DNA of 13,972 nucleotides. It comes from an uncultured Lachnospiraceae bacterium. GTDB lineage: Bacteria > Bacillota > Clostridia > Lachnospirales > Lachnospiraceae. Position 1 is the stretch's first letter, and every line of letters begins with the position of its first letter. Positions 7,408-13,972 of the stretch are shown in pieces. The notes beneath the pieces are model-generated. The model worked only from the letters and a program-made list of their open reading frames with translations, ran no database searches and was not told the origin of the DNA. The DNA is taken from assembly GCA_900555195.1 (NCBI GenBank), contig USKC01000050.1, positions 1-13,972 of the forward strand, read 5' to 3'. The position numbers were made by a program, and so were the translations under genes.

Positions 7408-7445
7408 AAAAAAGAAGACCCATCCGTTATGGATCGATCTTCTTA
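7408..7445 (-). terminator. Intrinsic terminator of the sigma/zinc-ribbon operon
   Basis: The - strand has AAGAAGATCGATCC, a short loop, then GGATGGGTCTTCTT running into TTTTTT. The stem has a small internal mismatch. It begins about 48 bases after the stop of the second zinc-ribbon gene and just before the next promoter motif. Confidence 0.8.
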
Positions 7446-7492
7446 TAATAAATTATGCTGTTCGGTTATATTCAGACGGGCATATCAGCTCC

Positions 7493-7963
7493 CTACTCCA
7501 GTTTTGCGCCGCAATTTGTACAGAAGGACATTCCTTCCTGCATCACTGTCCCGCAGACCTTGCAGACGATTCCGCCTGCCGGGGGAGCTGGCTCCACATT
7601 CATCTGTGCTTCCGGCAATTTGGCACCACAGACATTGCAGAAGGCTGTCCCAACAGGAAGCTCGCTTCCGCACGACGGACATGTCAGAAGGCCCTTCAGC
7701 TGCTGTATCGCACTTTTCATCTCAAGGATTGCCGCTTCGGAACGTCGGATACCGTCCACACAGTCCTGGAAAATAGGATCTCCCTTATCCGCATAGTTCT
7801 CATAGTAATCCTTTCCGATCTGGCGGTAATTTCCCTCAATTTTCCGCTGCTCTTCGGCAATCGCATTGTTAAGCTTCACCACTTCCGCCATGTCCTTCGT
7901 CTTTTTGACAGCGTCACGGCCTGTCTGGGACAGCTTCTGCCCCATCTGATCGAAAAATGCCAT
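7493..7963 (-). CDS. Double zinc-ribbon protein with N-terminal helical region
   Basis: I place the start at the ATG at 7963, not the upstream ATG at 8062. It follows TAAAGGAGGAAAAAGAG, a near-perfect site, and the longer version would overlap the preceding gene. The 156-residue product begins MAFFDQMGQKL and has a charged helical, coiled-coil-like part (about 8-92). Two zinc ribbons follow: C95, C98, C109, C112 and C134, C137, C148, C151, each in the CxxCG...FCxxCGAKL style. Such treble-clef ribbons bind one zinc each and usually mediate protein or nucleic-acid contacts; no enzyme motif is present. It is the third gene of the sigma operon, 14 bases after the membrane zinc-ribbon gene, and is followed by a terminator. 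The function is unknown. Confidence 0.85.
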   Translation of the reverse strand: MAFFDQMGQKLSQTGRDAVKKTKDMAEVVKLNNAIAEEQRKIEGNYRQIGKDYYENYADKGDPIFQDCVDGIRRSEAAILEMKSAIQQLKGLLTCPSCGSELPVGTAFCNVCGAKLPEAQMNVEPAPPAGGIVCKVCGTVMQEGMSFCTNCGAKLE

Positions 7964-7977
7964 CTCTTTTTCCTCCT

Positions 7978-8595
7978 TTACCTTCCACTGTTCTTCCCTG
8001 AAACATGTCCCCACGCCGGAACCGCCGCTCCAATCACAGCTACCAGCAGCGCAAAAATCCAACCGGCCCCTATCTCATAGCCGAGTTGTTCATAAGTAGG
8101 AAGCGCCGCCCTGATCAGCAGATAGCTCAGAGCAATGATTGCTGGGAATACAATGGATAATACCGTATTCTTCTTCCAGAAACAGTTTACCACAAGCAGG
8201 ATGCCGAGCACTACAGGAATCAGAAATAAAATCAGCATAACCGTATGGTTTTCGGCCGCATTCGTGATGCCCACATCCGCCAAGTTTCCCCACACCTGGA
8301 TCCCGTTCTTTGGGGTAAGCCTGCGTGGGATCTCAAGGCCGAAATAAGATACTGTATTCGCCATCGCATTTCCCATATTGCCCAGCCTCCCAAAGGAAAG
8401 GGCGAAGAAAAACAACACATGGAGAGCGCCGCAGATGGCAGAAACCATCCAAGGCAGCTCCGGGCTTCCTGATGCCGGGCCAGGCATGCGTACAGGAGCC
8501 GGGCCATTCTTTACCATGTTCGGATTCTCACTGCCGCAGTAAGGGCAGAACTTTGCAGTATCCGCGATTTCTTTTCCACATTTTCCACAAAACAT
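7978..8595 (-). CDS. Zinc-ribbon membrane protein
   Basis: The 205-residue protein opens MFCGKCGKEIADTAKFCPYCG, a zinc ribbon with C3, C6, C17 and C20. A Pro/Gly/Ala linker and four likely membrane helices (about 50-68, 119-137, 144-162 and 177-195) follow. A polar loop of about 45 residues lies between helices one and two. The ATG at 8595 follows GAGAGGAG. It sits 64 bases after the sigma-factor stop with no terminator between, and 14 bases before the next zinc-ribbon gene, so all three are probably one transcript. N-terminal ribbons on small membrane proteins are common in Clostridia and of unknown role. By context it may take part in sensing or transducing the envelope signal handled by the tethered sigma factor, which is inference. 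Confidence 0.85.
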   Translation of the reverse strand: MFCGKCGKEIADTAKFCPYCGSENPNMVKNGPAPVRMPGPASGSPELPWMVSAICGALHVLFFFALSFGRLGNMGNAMANTVSYFGLEIPRRLTPKNGIQVWGNLADVGITNAAENHTVMLILFLIPVVLGILLVVNCFWKKNTVLSIVFPAIIALSYLLIRAALPTYEQLGYEIGAGWIFALLVAVIGAAVPAWGHVSGKNSGR

Positions 8596-8659
8596 TTTTT
8601 TCTCCTCTCTTTTCTTTATCCATCTAATTGTTATGCCAAAAACCCTCGTCCTAAGTTCC

Positions 8660-11128
8660 TTATTTTATCAAGGGTTCCGTCGGCAGCTCTATATCGCAAA
8701 CAGCCGCGTACATCGGTGCGATTTCTCCTTCATTAAAGTAAACATGCACTTTTCCGTCCGACAGATAACAGTTGAAATATTCCATGGAAGCATTCCTGAT
8801 TTCCTCTATCCCGTCAGGGAACGTCTCCACAAGATCCGGGTAAGCCTCTTCCAGGGCATCCATAACCATCTGTCTGATCTCGTCCTGTGAACCGCCGACC
8901 AGATCGTCCAGATACAGCCGTTCCCCTGTATCCGTACGGAAGTTATAGTATGTGGTCATGGCATAATTTCCACCCAGCCTCTGCAGCGTTGTCTGCGAGA
9001 GACTGACGATCCGATCCGTTTTGGTATGGATCGTGCAGGATATCGTATAACTGTATTTTCCTCTTTCTTCAGGAGCGCTTCCCTTGATGGCTTCGTCCAC
9101 CGCCCATGCCGTACTCTCCGAGTTCTGGAATTCTTCCAGCTGTTCCAGAAAAAAAGCGTTAATCCTCTGATAGCCCGCTCCCGTCTCACTGAAAACAGGA
9201 TATTCATAATAGACCTCAGCGTTATAGCCCTCCACATCGATCGTATAGCGCTGAATATCCTCTCCAACCGCCTGCACAGCATCATCCTGTTCCATCTGCC
9301 CCATAGCGCTGTCCGTTTGGGCTATTTCAGAAGAAGCAAAACGCAAGGCCTCGAGCATCGTCTCCGCATCAGACCACTTGCCTCTCCAGGTATTGGAAAC
9401 ATCCCTGGCCCCGTTCGCTCCCTGGCCAAGCTCCCATGTGACAGCGGGATGGATGTAGGCCTTTCCTTCGCTGCGGGTGGCCGTATAGGCTTCAAACTTC
9501 CCATCCAGAGCGACAATCAGCCATCCCCCGTCGTCATAATACCAGCTTAATTCTTCTATCTGATACACATCCTCCCATTTATCCTCTGACAGGGTGCTGT
9601 AATCATAGGAGCCGTACGTTCCATACTTTTCTGCATAGGCTCTCACCTGTTCTTCTGTGGGAATGCCGTTTTCCTTTGGCATGCAGAACAGCTCATAAAC
9701 ATGCGCCGGCGTATCACTGACCTTTCCATCCGCCAACGTATACAGCTGCGCATAATCCAAAGGAGAAGTGCTTGACGGAAGCCGATCCACCAGAATCCCG
9801 TCTTCCGTCAGGATATGGTTTTTGACATCCCCGCTCACATAATTCATACTCTCCACAGCCTGTGAACCGTCCCAGCAGAAAATCCTGGAGACAGCGGGTA
9901 TAAGTCCGGATTCCGGATCATATTCATACCGCATATCCGCCCCCTCTACCACCCAAAGCGCCGGAATTCCGCCCCCTGCGTCAAAGAGGGCGGCCCTGCA
10001 GAAGGCGGGGGCCAGGGTGTTCCCATTCCAGGTTCCTTTGTCCGCGCTGTCCTCAATACATTCTTCCAGAACCCGGGCAAAGGCTTCTGCCTGTTCCAGG
10101 CTCATCCTGCTCAAGTCCGCATCTCCGGTGTAGGCCAACCTGGAGAGCACCGAGCCTTCCACAAAGGCTTCTTCCTCCGCAATCTCCTCCAGAAGGCTCT
10201 CAGAATCGATCCTTTCCTCTCCTATTTCCTTCGCCTCTTCTTCCGCTTCAGAACTCTCCACAGCCCAGACGACCGGCTGCTCATTCATATGTCTGACCAC
10301 CAAAGTGAGCCCGGCTCCCGCGCCTCCTACAGCGATCAGGCCAGCCGTAATTCCGGCAACCAGTTTTACGGAAAGCCCTTTTGCAGCCATTCCTCCGGCC
10401 GCAGCGGATGAACCTGTTATGCCAGCGGAGCCAGCTGCACCTGTCAGAATGCGCGCGGCCATCTTCTGTGCCGAAGCTCCATCCGCGCTGTTTTCCGCTG
10501 CCCTGCGCAGGAAGAAGAGCAGGAACGGCAGAGGCGACATGCCATAGAGCTTGATACCTTTCTTCTCGTAATCGAGGACGCGCTCTTTGATCGCCTTCCG
10601 GGCATAATTCAGCCGGCTTTTCACCGTATTCTCAGAAGTTCCCATCACGCTGGCGATTTCTTTCACGCTCATTTCATCGAAATAAAACAGCAGCGTGCAC
10701 ATGCGCTGGGCTTCCGGAAGCCCTTCCACTATCTCATCGATCATACGCGCGGTCTCCGCATTGTCCAGGGCGGCATCCGGCACCAGCTGCTGATCCATGT
10801 TTTCAATATCGTCCAGCATGCTGTGTCCGTCTTCATCCTCCAGAATCTGCAGATCCACATGCGTCCGTGACAACGCATTCATGCATCTGTTCGCAGTGAT
10901 GCGGCTGAGCCACCCCCAGAAAGCAGCTGGCTCCTGAAGGGTATTCAGTTTCGTATACATCGTAAGTAAGACTTCCTGTGTCACATCCTCCACATCTTGT
11001 GGATTTTTTAACAGTTTGCGGCATTGATAAGATACAAACGTATGTGCGGTACGAAGCAGTTCTTCTGTTGCTGCCGTTTCTCCGTCTTTGCTTCTTTGCA
11101 CTAATTCTATGATTACTTCTTTTTCCAT
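8660..11128 (-). CDS. Membrane-tethered ECF sigma factor with RsiV-like extracellular domain
   Basis: This 822-residue fusion has sigma region 2 at about 8-88 (DVEDVTQEVLLTMYTKL, FWGWLSRITANRCMN) and sigma region 4 at about 127-183 (MSVKEIASVMGTSENTVKSR). A linker contains a hydrophobic PLPFLLFFLRR segment (200-210). One Ala/Gly-rich membrane helix lies at 252-278, then an acidic stretch and an outside region of about 300-600. The C-terminal part, about 625-816, resembles the DUF4163/DUF3298 pair of the anti-sigma factor RsiV (closing motif VHVYFNEGEIAPMYAAV). In B. subtilis, SigV and RsiV are separate proteins and RsiV is cut when it binds lysozyme. Here sensor and sigma appear to be one chain, so release would need proteolysis. 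The ATG follows AAAGGAG. It has its own ECF-type and sigma-A-like promoter elements upstream and leads an operon with two zinc-ribbon genes. Confidence 0.88.
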   Translation of the reverse strand: MEKEVIIELVQRSKDGETAATEELLRTAHTFVSYQCRKLLKNPQDVEDVTQEVLLTMYTKLNTLQEPAAFWGWLSRITANRCMNALSRTHVDLQILEDEDGHSMLDDIENMDQQLVPDAALDNAETARMIDEIVEGLPEAQRMCTLLFYFDEMSVKEIASVMGTSENTVKSRLNYARKAIKERVLDYEKKGIKLYGMSPLPFLLFFLRRAAENSADGASAQKMAARILTGAAGSAGITGSSAAAGGMAAKGLSVKLVAGITAGLIAVGGAGAGLTLVVRHMNEQPVVWAVESSEAEEEAKEIGEERIDSESLLEEIAEEEAFVEGSVLSRLAYTGDADLSRMSLEQAEAFARVLEECIEDSADKGTWNGNTLAPAFCRAALFDAGGGIPALWVVEGADMRYEYDPESGLIPAVSRIFCWDGSQAVESMNYVSGDVKNHILTEDGILVDRLPSSTSPLDYAQLYTLADGKVSDTPAHVYELFCMPKENGIPTEEQVRAYAEKYGTYGSYDYSTLSEDKWEDVYQIEELSWYYDDGGWLIVALDGKFEAYTATRSEGKAYIHPAVTWELGQGANGARDVSNTWRGKWSDAETMLEALRFASSEIAQTDSAMGQMEQDDAVQAVGEDIQRYTIDVEGYNAEVYYEYPVFSETGAGYQRINAFFLEQLEEFQNSESTAWAVDEAIKGSAPEERGKYSYTISCTIHTKTDRIVSLSQTTLQRLGGNYAMTTYYNFRTDTGERLYLDDLVGGSQDEIRQMVMDALEEAYPDLVETFPDGIEEIRNASMEYFNCYLSDGKVHVYFNEGEIAPMYAAVCDIELPTEPLIK

Positions 11129-11232
11129 TTCATGATCTCCTTTAAAACCGTCTGAATTGTCTTTTTGCTGTCTGGCTCAGTCCTTATAGCTTCCTTTATT
11201 AGACATTGTCGAATAAACTGATAAAACGTCAT
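11113..11232 (-). CDS. Small 39-residue ORF overlapping the sigma-factor start
   Basis: ATG at 11232 is preceded by AAAAGGGGGAACATGT, a usable ribosome binding site. The ORF runs through the sigma gene's own ribosome binding site and ends in TAA inside its first codons, a 16-base overlap in a different frame. The product begins MTFYQFIRQCLIKEAIR and ends VLKEIMKWKKK, small and basic. The geometry is that of a leader ORF translationally coupled to the sigma gene. It starts about 25 bases after the predicted ECF-type promoter element. It may be regulatory only or may make a peptide; I do not recognise it. Confidence 0.42.
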   Translation of the reverse strand: MTFYQFIRQCLIKEAIRTEPDSKKTIQTVLKEIMKWKKK

Positions 11233-11260
11233 ACATGTTCCCCCTTTTGCCTTTCTATCC

Positions 11261-11294
11261 ATTCAGACACAGAAAAGGGGCAAACCGTTTTATT
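11261..11294 (-). promoter_or_regulatory. Probable ECF-sigma promoter, copy B (autoregulatory)
   Basis: On the - strand AATAAAAC, 14 bases, CTGTGTCTGAAT: both blocks and spacing are identical to copy A at 7369-7402. GAAAGG follows within a few bases in both. It lies directly ahead of the 39-codon ORF and the tethered sigma gene, the usual place for a self-activated ECF promoter. Confidence 0.65.
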
Positions 11295-11333
11295 CAAAAC
11301 AGAAAAAATGAAATTTTTTTATTTTCTCCATAA

Positions 11334-11362
11334 ATTATACTCAATATTTTGATTATATACAA
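11334..11362 (-). promoter_or_regulatory. Sigma-A-like promoter of the 822-residue sigma gene
   Basis: TTGTAT, a 17-base spacer and a perfect TATAAT on the - strand. The spacer and -10 coincide with an operator-like palindrome at 11336-11357. The -35 is weak. It would provide basal, repressible transcription in addition to the ECF-type element 40 bases downstream. Confidence 0.42.
11336..11357. promoter_or_regulatory. Operator-like palindrome O1
   Basis: Halves TATACTCAATA and TTTTGATTATA form an imperfect 22-base dyad. The left half is identical to O3 (13818-13839) and differs at one base from O2 (11402-11423). It overlaps the -10 and spacer of the predicted sigma-gene promoter. Confidence 0.55.
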
Positions 11363-11401
11363 GAAATGGCCAACAACGAAATGGAATTTTTCTATCCGCA
11401 T

Positions 11402-11423
11402 TATACTTAATATATTGAGTATA
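11402..11423. promoter_or_regulatory. Operator-like palindrome O2, upstream of the Xre-type gene
   Basis: Halves TATACTTAATA and TATTGAGTATA form a dyad with a single mismatch, the most symmetric of the three copies. It lies about 85 bases before the small helix-turn-helix gene, where an autoregulatory site would be expected. Confidence 0.55.
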
Positions 11424-11508
11424 TTGGGAGAATATAGCATGTTAGCATAAATTCATTCAATCAATATCGGTAGCAATAGCTTGCATAAGCAAAGTAGAGG
11501 GATACATT

Positions 11509-11715
11509 TTGATTTCATACAAACCATTCTATGAGACGTTATTTAAGAAAGGGATCACTGAATATGAGCTGATCTTTAAACAAGGAATTTCCGCCAATAC
11601 GCTATATCGTATGAAGCATGGAGAAGCCATCACCACCAAGACCCTGAATACTCTGTGTGAGATACTGGACTGCAGCGTATCAGAAATTCTGGAATATCAG
11701 AAAGATGAGGGATAA
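11509..11715 (+). CDS. Small Xre/Cro-family DNA-binding protein
   Basis: The 68-residue product is almost entirely a Cro/C1-type helix-turn-helix (HTH_26-like): residues 20-36 (YELIFKQGISANTLYRM) span the two DNA-reading helices, followed by TTKTLNTLCEILDCSVSEILEY, the standard closing helices. The start is TTG at 11509, chosen because AGAGG lies 8 bases upstream and no in-frame ATG precedes it. The gene is divergent from the first tethered sigma gene and convergent with the second. No effector domain is present, so regulation would be by expression level or a partner. The three repeated palindromes at 11336, 11402 and 13818 are its likely binding sites, making it a candidate repressor of both sigma genes. 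The family is clear; the target is inferred. Confidence 0.85.
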   Translation: MISYKPFYETLFKKGITEYELIFKQGISANTLYRMKHGEAITTKTLNTLCEILDCSVSEILEYQKDEG

Positions 11716-11787
11716 ATACGGTGATAACCGGGGATTTCTTCTGCATTTTAAGCAATTACGCCTTTATTTTACAAACTGTTCGTTATG

Positions 11788-11821
11788 AAAAAAGATCAGT
11801 CCGCCATGACTGATCTTTTTA
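11788..11821. terminator. Bidirectional intrinsic terminator
   Basis: AAAAAAGATCAGTC, a CGCCAT loop and GACTGATCTTTTT form a perfect 11-base-pair stem with an A-run on the left and a T-run on the right. It sits between the convergent Xre-type gene (+) and the second sigma gene (-) and can stop both. Confidence 0.92.
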
Positions 11822-11850
11822 TAATACGAAATGAGTTTCTATTGGCGGGC

Positions 11851-13734
11851 TTATTCTTCCCTTCCGGAAGGGATTGCCTGCAGAGAATCGAGAAGCGCTT
11901 CAGCCTCCTCCCAATTCCCTTCCCAAAATCTGCCTTCCTCCTTCCATCCATATGTTCCGTTGCCCAGTTTCCATCCGACGGTTGGATGGATATAAGCCTC
12001 CTTCCGCTCATATGTGGCAGCAAAGGAATCAAACTTCCCGTCAAGAACCGCAAGGATCCAGCCTCCATCCTCAAAGTACCACTTCAGCTGTTCTATCTGA
12101 GATACATCCTGCCATTGCTCCTCCGAAAAGGTGCTATAATCATATGTACCATACTGTCCGTACTGCTCTGCATACGCTCTCACCTGCTCTTCTGTAGGAA
12201 CGCTTGCTGACACGGGCATGTAGAAAAGTTCATACACATGAGCCGGCTCTTCCCCAATCATTCCATCTGCTAACGGGTACAGTTCTGAATAACAGGGTAT
12301 CGTGCCCAATGGAGAAAGCCGCTCCACCAGAATCCCTTCCGATGTCAGGATATGGTTGCAGAAATCTTCGCTTGCATAATTCATGCTTTCTACAGCCTGT
12401 GAACCATCCCAGCAATAAATTTGGGAAACAACGGGGATAAGCCCCCGTTCCTTTTCCTCATATCCCATATCATATCCCTCTGTCACCCAAAGGGCTGGGA
12501 TCCCATCTCCCGCATCAAAGAGCGCTGCCCTGCAAAAAGGTGAGGCCGTAGGATCCGACTGCAAAATTCCCCTGCTCTTACTTTCCGCAATGCATTCTTC
12601 AAGGATCTGAGCAAAAGCTTCCGCCTGTTCCAGGCTCATCCTGCACTGGGACGCGTCCCCCGTATAAGCAAGCCCGGCGATCTTCTCCTCTTCTATGAAA
12701 CGTTCCCCTTCCGCCGGATTCTCCGCGGCAGAAGCATCCGATACCGCACCGTTTTCCTGCACTTCGCTCTCCCTCCCGGTTCCCTCTGCCGTCATTTGTT
12801 CGGACCAGGTTTCCTCCTTCGTCCAAGAGACCGGCTGCTCGTTTATGAAGCGGACGGCCGAATATATTCCTGCCCCTGCCGTACCTGCGGCGATTACACC
12901 TGCCATAATTCCGGCGATCAGCTTTACTGATATCCCCTGTGCCACAGTTCCGGTTCCTGCTACCGCAGCTTTTGACGCGCCTGCTTGGACAGTTTTGAAT
13001 GTATTCTTCGCAACATTGCCGGACATATCCGCCGATATGGCTCCCCCAGCCAGAATATGCGCCGCCATCTTCCGGGCGGAAACGCCGTCTGCGTTGGCTT
13101 CTGCAGCTCTGCGCAGATAGAAAAGCAGGAATGGCAGCGGAGACATGCCGTAGAGTTTGATACCCGCCTTTTCATAATCCAAAACACGTTCCTTAATCGC
13201 CCGCCGCGCATAATTCAGGCGGCTTTTAACCGTATTTTCGGATGTCCCCATTACATTTGCAATCTCTTTTACGCTCATTTCGTCAAAATAGAACAACAGG
13301 GTACACATCCGCTGCGCTTCCGGAAGCGCTTCCACAATTTCATCAATCATCTGCGCCGTTTCCGCATTATCAAAGGCTGCATCCGGCACCAGCTGCTGAT
13401 CCAGATTTTCAATATCATCCAATATGCTGTGGCCGTCTTCATCTTCCAGAAGCTGCAAATCCACATGTGTCCGCGACAGCATATTCATGCATCTGTTGGC
13501 TGTTATTCGCCCAAGCCAGCCCCAGAAAGCAGCAGGCTCTTTCAGGGTATCCAGTTTGGTATACATTGTCAGTAAGACTTCCTGTGTCACGTCCTCCGCA
13601 TCCTGCTGGTTTTTCAAAAGCTTACGGCATTGATAAGATACTGATGTGTGAGCCTCACAAAGCAGCTTTTCTACAGCTGCTTTGTCACCCGCTTTGCTTT
13701 TTTTCACCAATTCAATGATCGCTTCTTTTTCCAC
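11851..13734 (-). CDS. Membrane-tethered ECF sigma factor, paralogue without the RsiV-like domain
   Basis: I choose the GTG at 13734, because GGGGAG lies 8 bases upstream and the protein then aligns from its first residue with the neighbouring paralogue (xEKExIIELV). An ATG at 13797 is in frame but has no ribosome binding site. The 627-residue protein has sigma region 2 (about 8-88), region 4 (about 127-183), the PLPFLLFYLRR segment (200-210), a membrane helix (about 268-294) and an outside domain (about 350-615) matching residues 330-595 of the paralogue. By my hand alignment the first 200 residues differ at 26 positions (about 87% identity). It stops where the paralogue continues into the RsiV-like part. 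A recent duplication with domain loss or gain is likely. Its upstream region lacks the CTGTGTCTGAAT element but has a sigma-A-like promoter with an operator. Confidence 0.87.
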   Translation of the reverse strand: MEKEAIIELVKKSKAGDKAAVEKLLCEAHTSVSYQCRKLLKNQQDAEDVTQEVLLTMYTKLDTLKEPAAFWGWLGRITANRCMNMLSRTHVDLQLLEDEDGHSILDDIENLDQQLVPDAAFDNAETAQMIDEIVEALPEAQRMCTLLFYFDEMSVKEIANVMGTSENTVKSRLNYARRAIKERVLDYEKAGIKLYGMSPLPFLLFYLRRAAEANADGVSARKMAAHILAGGAISADMSGNVAKNTFKTVQAGASKAAVAGTGTVAQGISVKLIAGIMAGVIAAGTAGAGIYSAVRFINEQPVSWTKEETWSEQMTAEGTGRESEVQENGAVSDASAAENPAEGERFIEEEKIAGLAYTGDASQCRMSLEQAEAFAQILEECIAESKSRGILQSDPTASPFCRAALFDAGDGIPALWVTEGYDMGYEEKERGLIPVVSQIYCWDGSQAVESMNYASEDFCNHILTSEGILVERLSPLGTIPCYSELYPLADGMIGEEPAHVYELFYMPVSASVPTEEQVRAYAEQYGQYGTYDYSTFSEEQWQDVSQIEQLKWYFEDGGWILAVLDGKFDSFAATYERKEAYIHPTVGWKLGNGTYGWKEEGRFWEGNWEEAEALLDSLQAIPSGREE

Positions 13735-13815
13735 CGTATATTCTCCCCTGAAGCTATTTGTCTCTTCTCTATTTTTAATCACAAATTTCAACGGCAATGA
13801 ACATACATCGTTTTC

Positions 13816-13844
13816 ATTATACTCAATATTTTAATCATAGGCAA
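13816..13844 (-). promoter_or_regulatory. Sigma-A-like promoter of the second tethered sigma gene
   Basis: TTGCCT (4 of 6), a 17-base spacer and a perfect TATAAT on the - strand, about 80 bases before the GTG start. The operator-like palindrome O3 occupies the spacer and much of the -10, so a bound repressor would block polymerase. Confidence 0.6.
13818..13839. promoter_or_regulatory. Operator-like palindrome O3
   Basis: Halves TATACTCAATA and TTTTAATCATA. The first 15 bases are identical to O1, although the surrounding sequence is not, so the element is conserved beyond the general duplication. It lies over the promoter of the second sigma gene. Confidence 0.5.
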
Positions 13845-13881
13845 TAAAGAAAAGCCCTTTTAAGAAAAATACAGTTACTAC

Positions 13882-13971
13882 TCAGCCCTCCGCATATGCC
13901 GTTCCGTCTCCCTCGCCTGTGACACCTGGTTCCCCAGGCACGGACATCCGGCTTCTGCGGCGCAGGGTTCG
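13882..13971 (-). CDS. Possible C-terminal end of an unidentified gene
   Basis: On the - strand the frame entering from the right edge reads 29 residues, RTLRRRSRMSVPGEPGVTGE then GDGTAYAEG, to a TGA at 13882-13884. The higher G+C and charged composition differ from the AT-rich spacer that follows, as expected at a gene end. Too short to identify, and the opposite strand is also open here, so it may not be coding. Confidence 0.28.
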   Translation of the reverse strand, partial: RTLRRRSRMSVPGEPGVTGEGDGTAYAEG

Positions 13972-13972
13972 G

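Noticed and set aside
7964..8062. Upstream ATG for the double zinc-ribbon protein
   Set aside because: The extra 33 residues would overlap the preceding gene and look non-native; the ATG at 7963 has a near-perfect ribosome binding site.
8633..8890. 85-residue + strand ORF at the end of the sigma gene
   Set aside because: It is antisense to the conserved RsiV-like C-terminus and has no recognisable features.
13735..13797. Upstream ATG for the second sigma factor
   Set aside because: No ribosome binding site precedes it, and the extra 21 residues have no match in the paralogue, whose start aligns with the GTG at 13734.

Overview
The window looks like a stretch of chromosome from a Gram-positive gut-type Clostridia, most likely a Lachnospiraceae relative. 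The reasons are AGGAGG-type ribosome binding sites, Rho-independent terminators with T-runs, a YtaF/MntP-like protein, a Gram-positive-style pel locus and a multi-domain ECF sigma factor with an RsiV-like end. No tRNA, rRNA, CRISPR array or transposase was seen.

Left edge (1 to about 620, + strand): the end of a manganese-efflux (MntP-type) gene and a TetR-family regulator. The regulator loses its natural C-terminus near base 615 and its frame runs on into antisense of the next gene. The gene arriving from the other side, a Pel-type deacetylase, also seems to be cut at the same point. This is a rearrangement or assembly breakpoint.

612 to 5675 (- strand): a pel-type exopolysaccharide operon in the order pelD-like, pelE-like, pelA-deacetylase-like. 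Its leader carries a class I cyclic-di-GMP (GEMM-I) riboswitch followed by an intrinsic terminator. PelD itself keeps an RxxD cyclic-di-GMP site in a degenerate GGDEF domain, so the second messenger appears to act both on transcription and on the synthase complex. The expected pelF and pelG lie beyond the breakpoint and are absent.

5753 to 7402 (- strand): a secreted Ser/Gly/Asp-rich repeat protein, preceded by a 35-codon small ORF with a strong ribosome binding site. Both lie downstream of a bipartite promoter-like motif, AATAAAAC-N14-CTGTGTCTGAAT.

7408 to 11362 (- strand): an operon encoding a membrane-tethered ECF sigma factor (sigma domains, one membrane helix and a large outside part ending in an RsiV-like domain) and two zinc-ribbon proteins. 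A second copy of the same bipartite motif with the same 14-base spacer precedes it, together with a 39-codon small ORF that overlaps the sigma start. The sigma factor probably drives both its own operon and the secreted-protein gene.

11336 to 13844: a small Xre-type regulator (+ strand), a bidirectional terminator, and a second tethered sigma factor (- strand). The second sigma is about 87% identical to the first over 200 residues but lacks the RsiV-like end. Three near-identical 22-base imperfect palindromes lie in front of the two sigma genes and the regulator, two of them overlapping sigma-A-like promoters. They are probable operators of the small regulator. The right edge may hold the last codons of another - strand gene.
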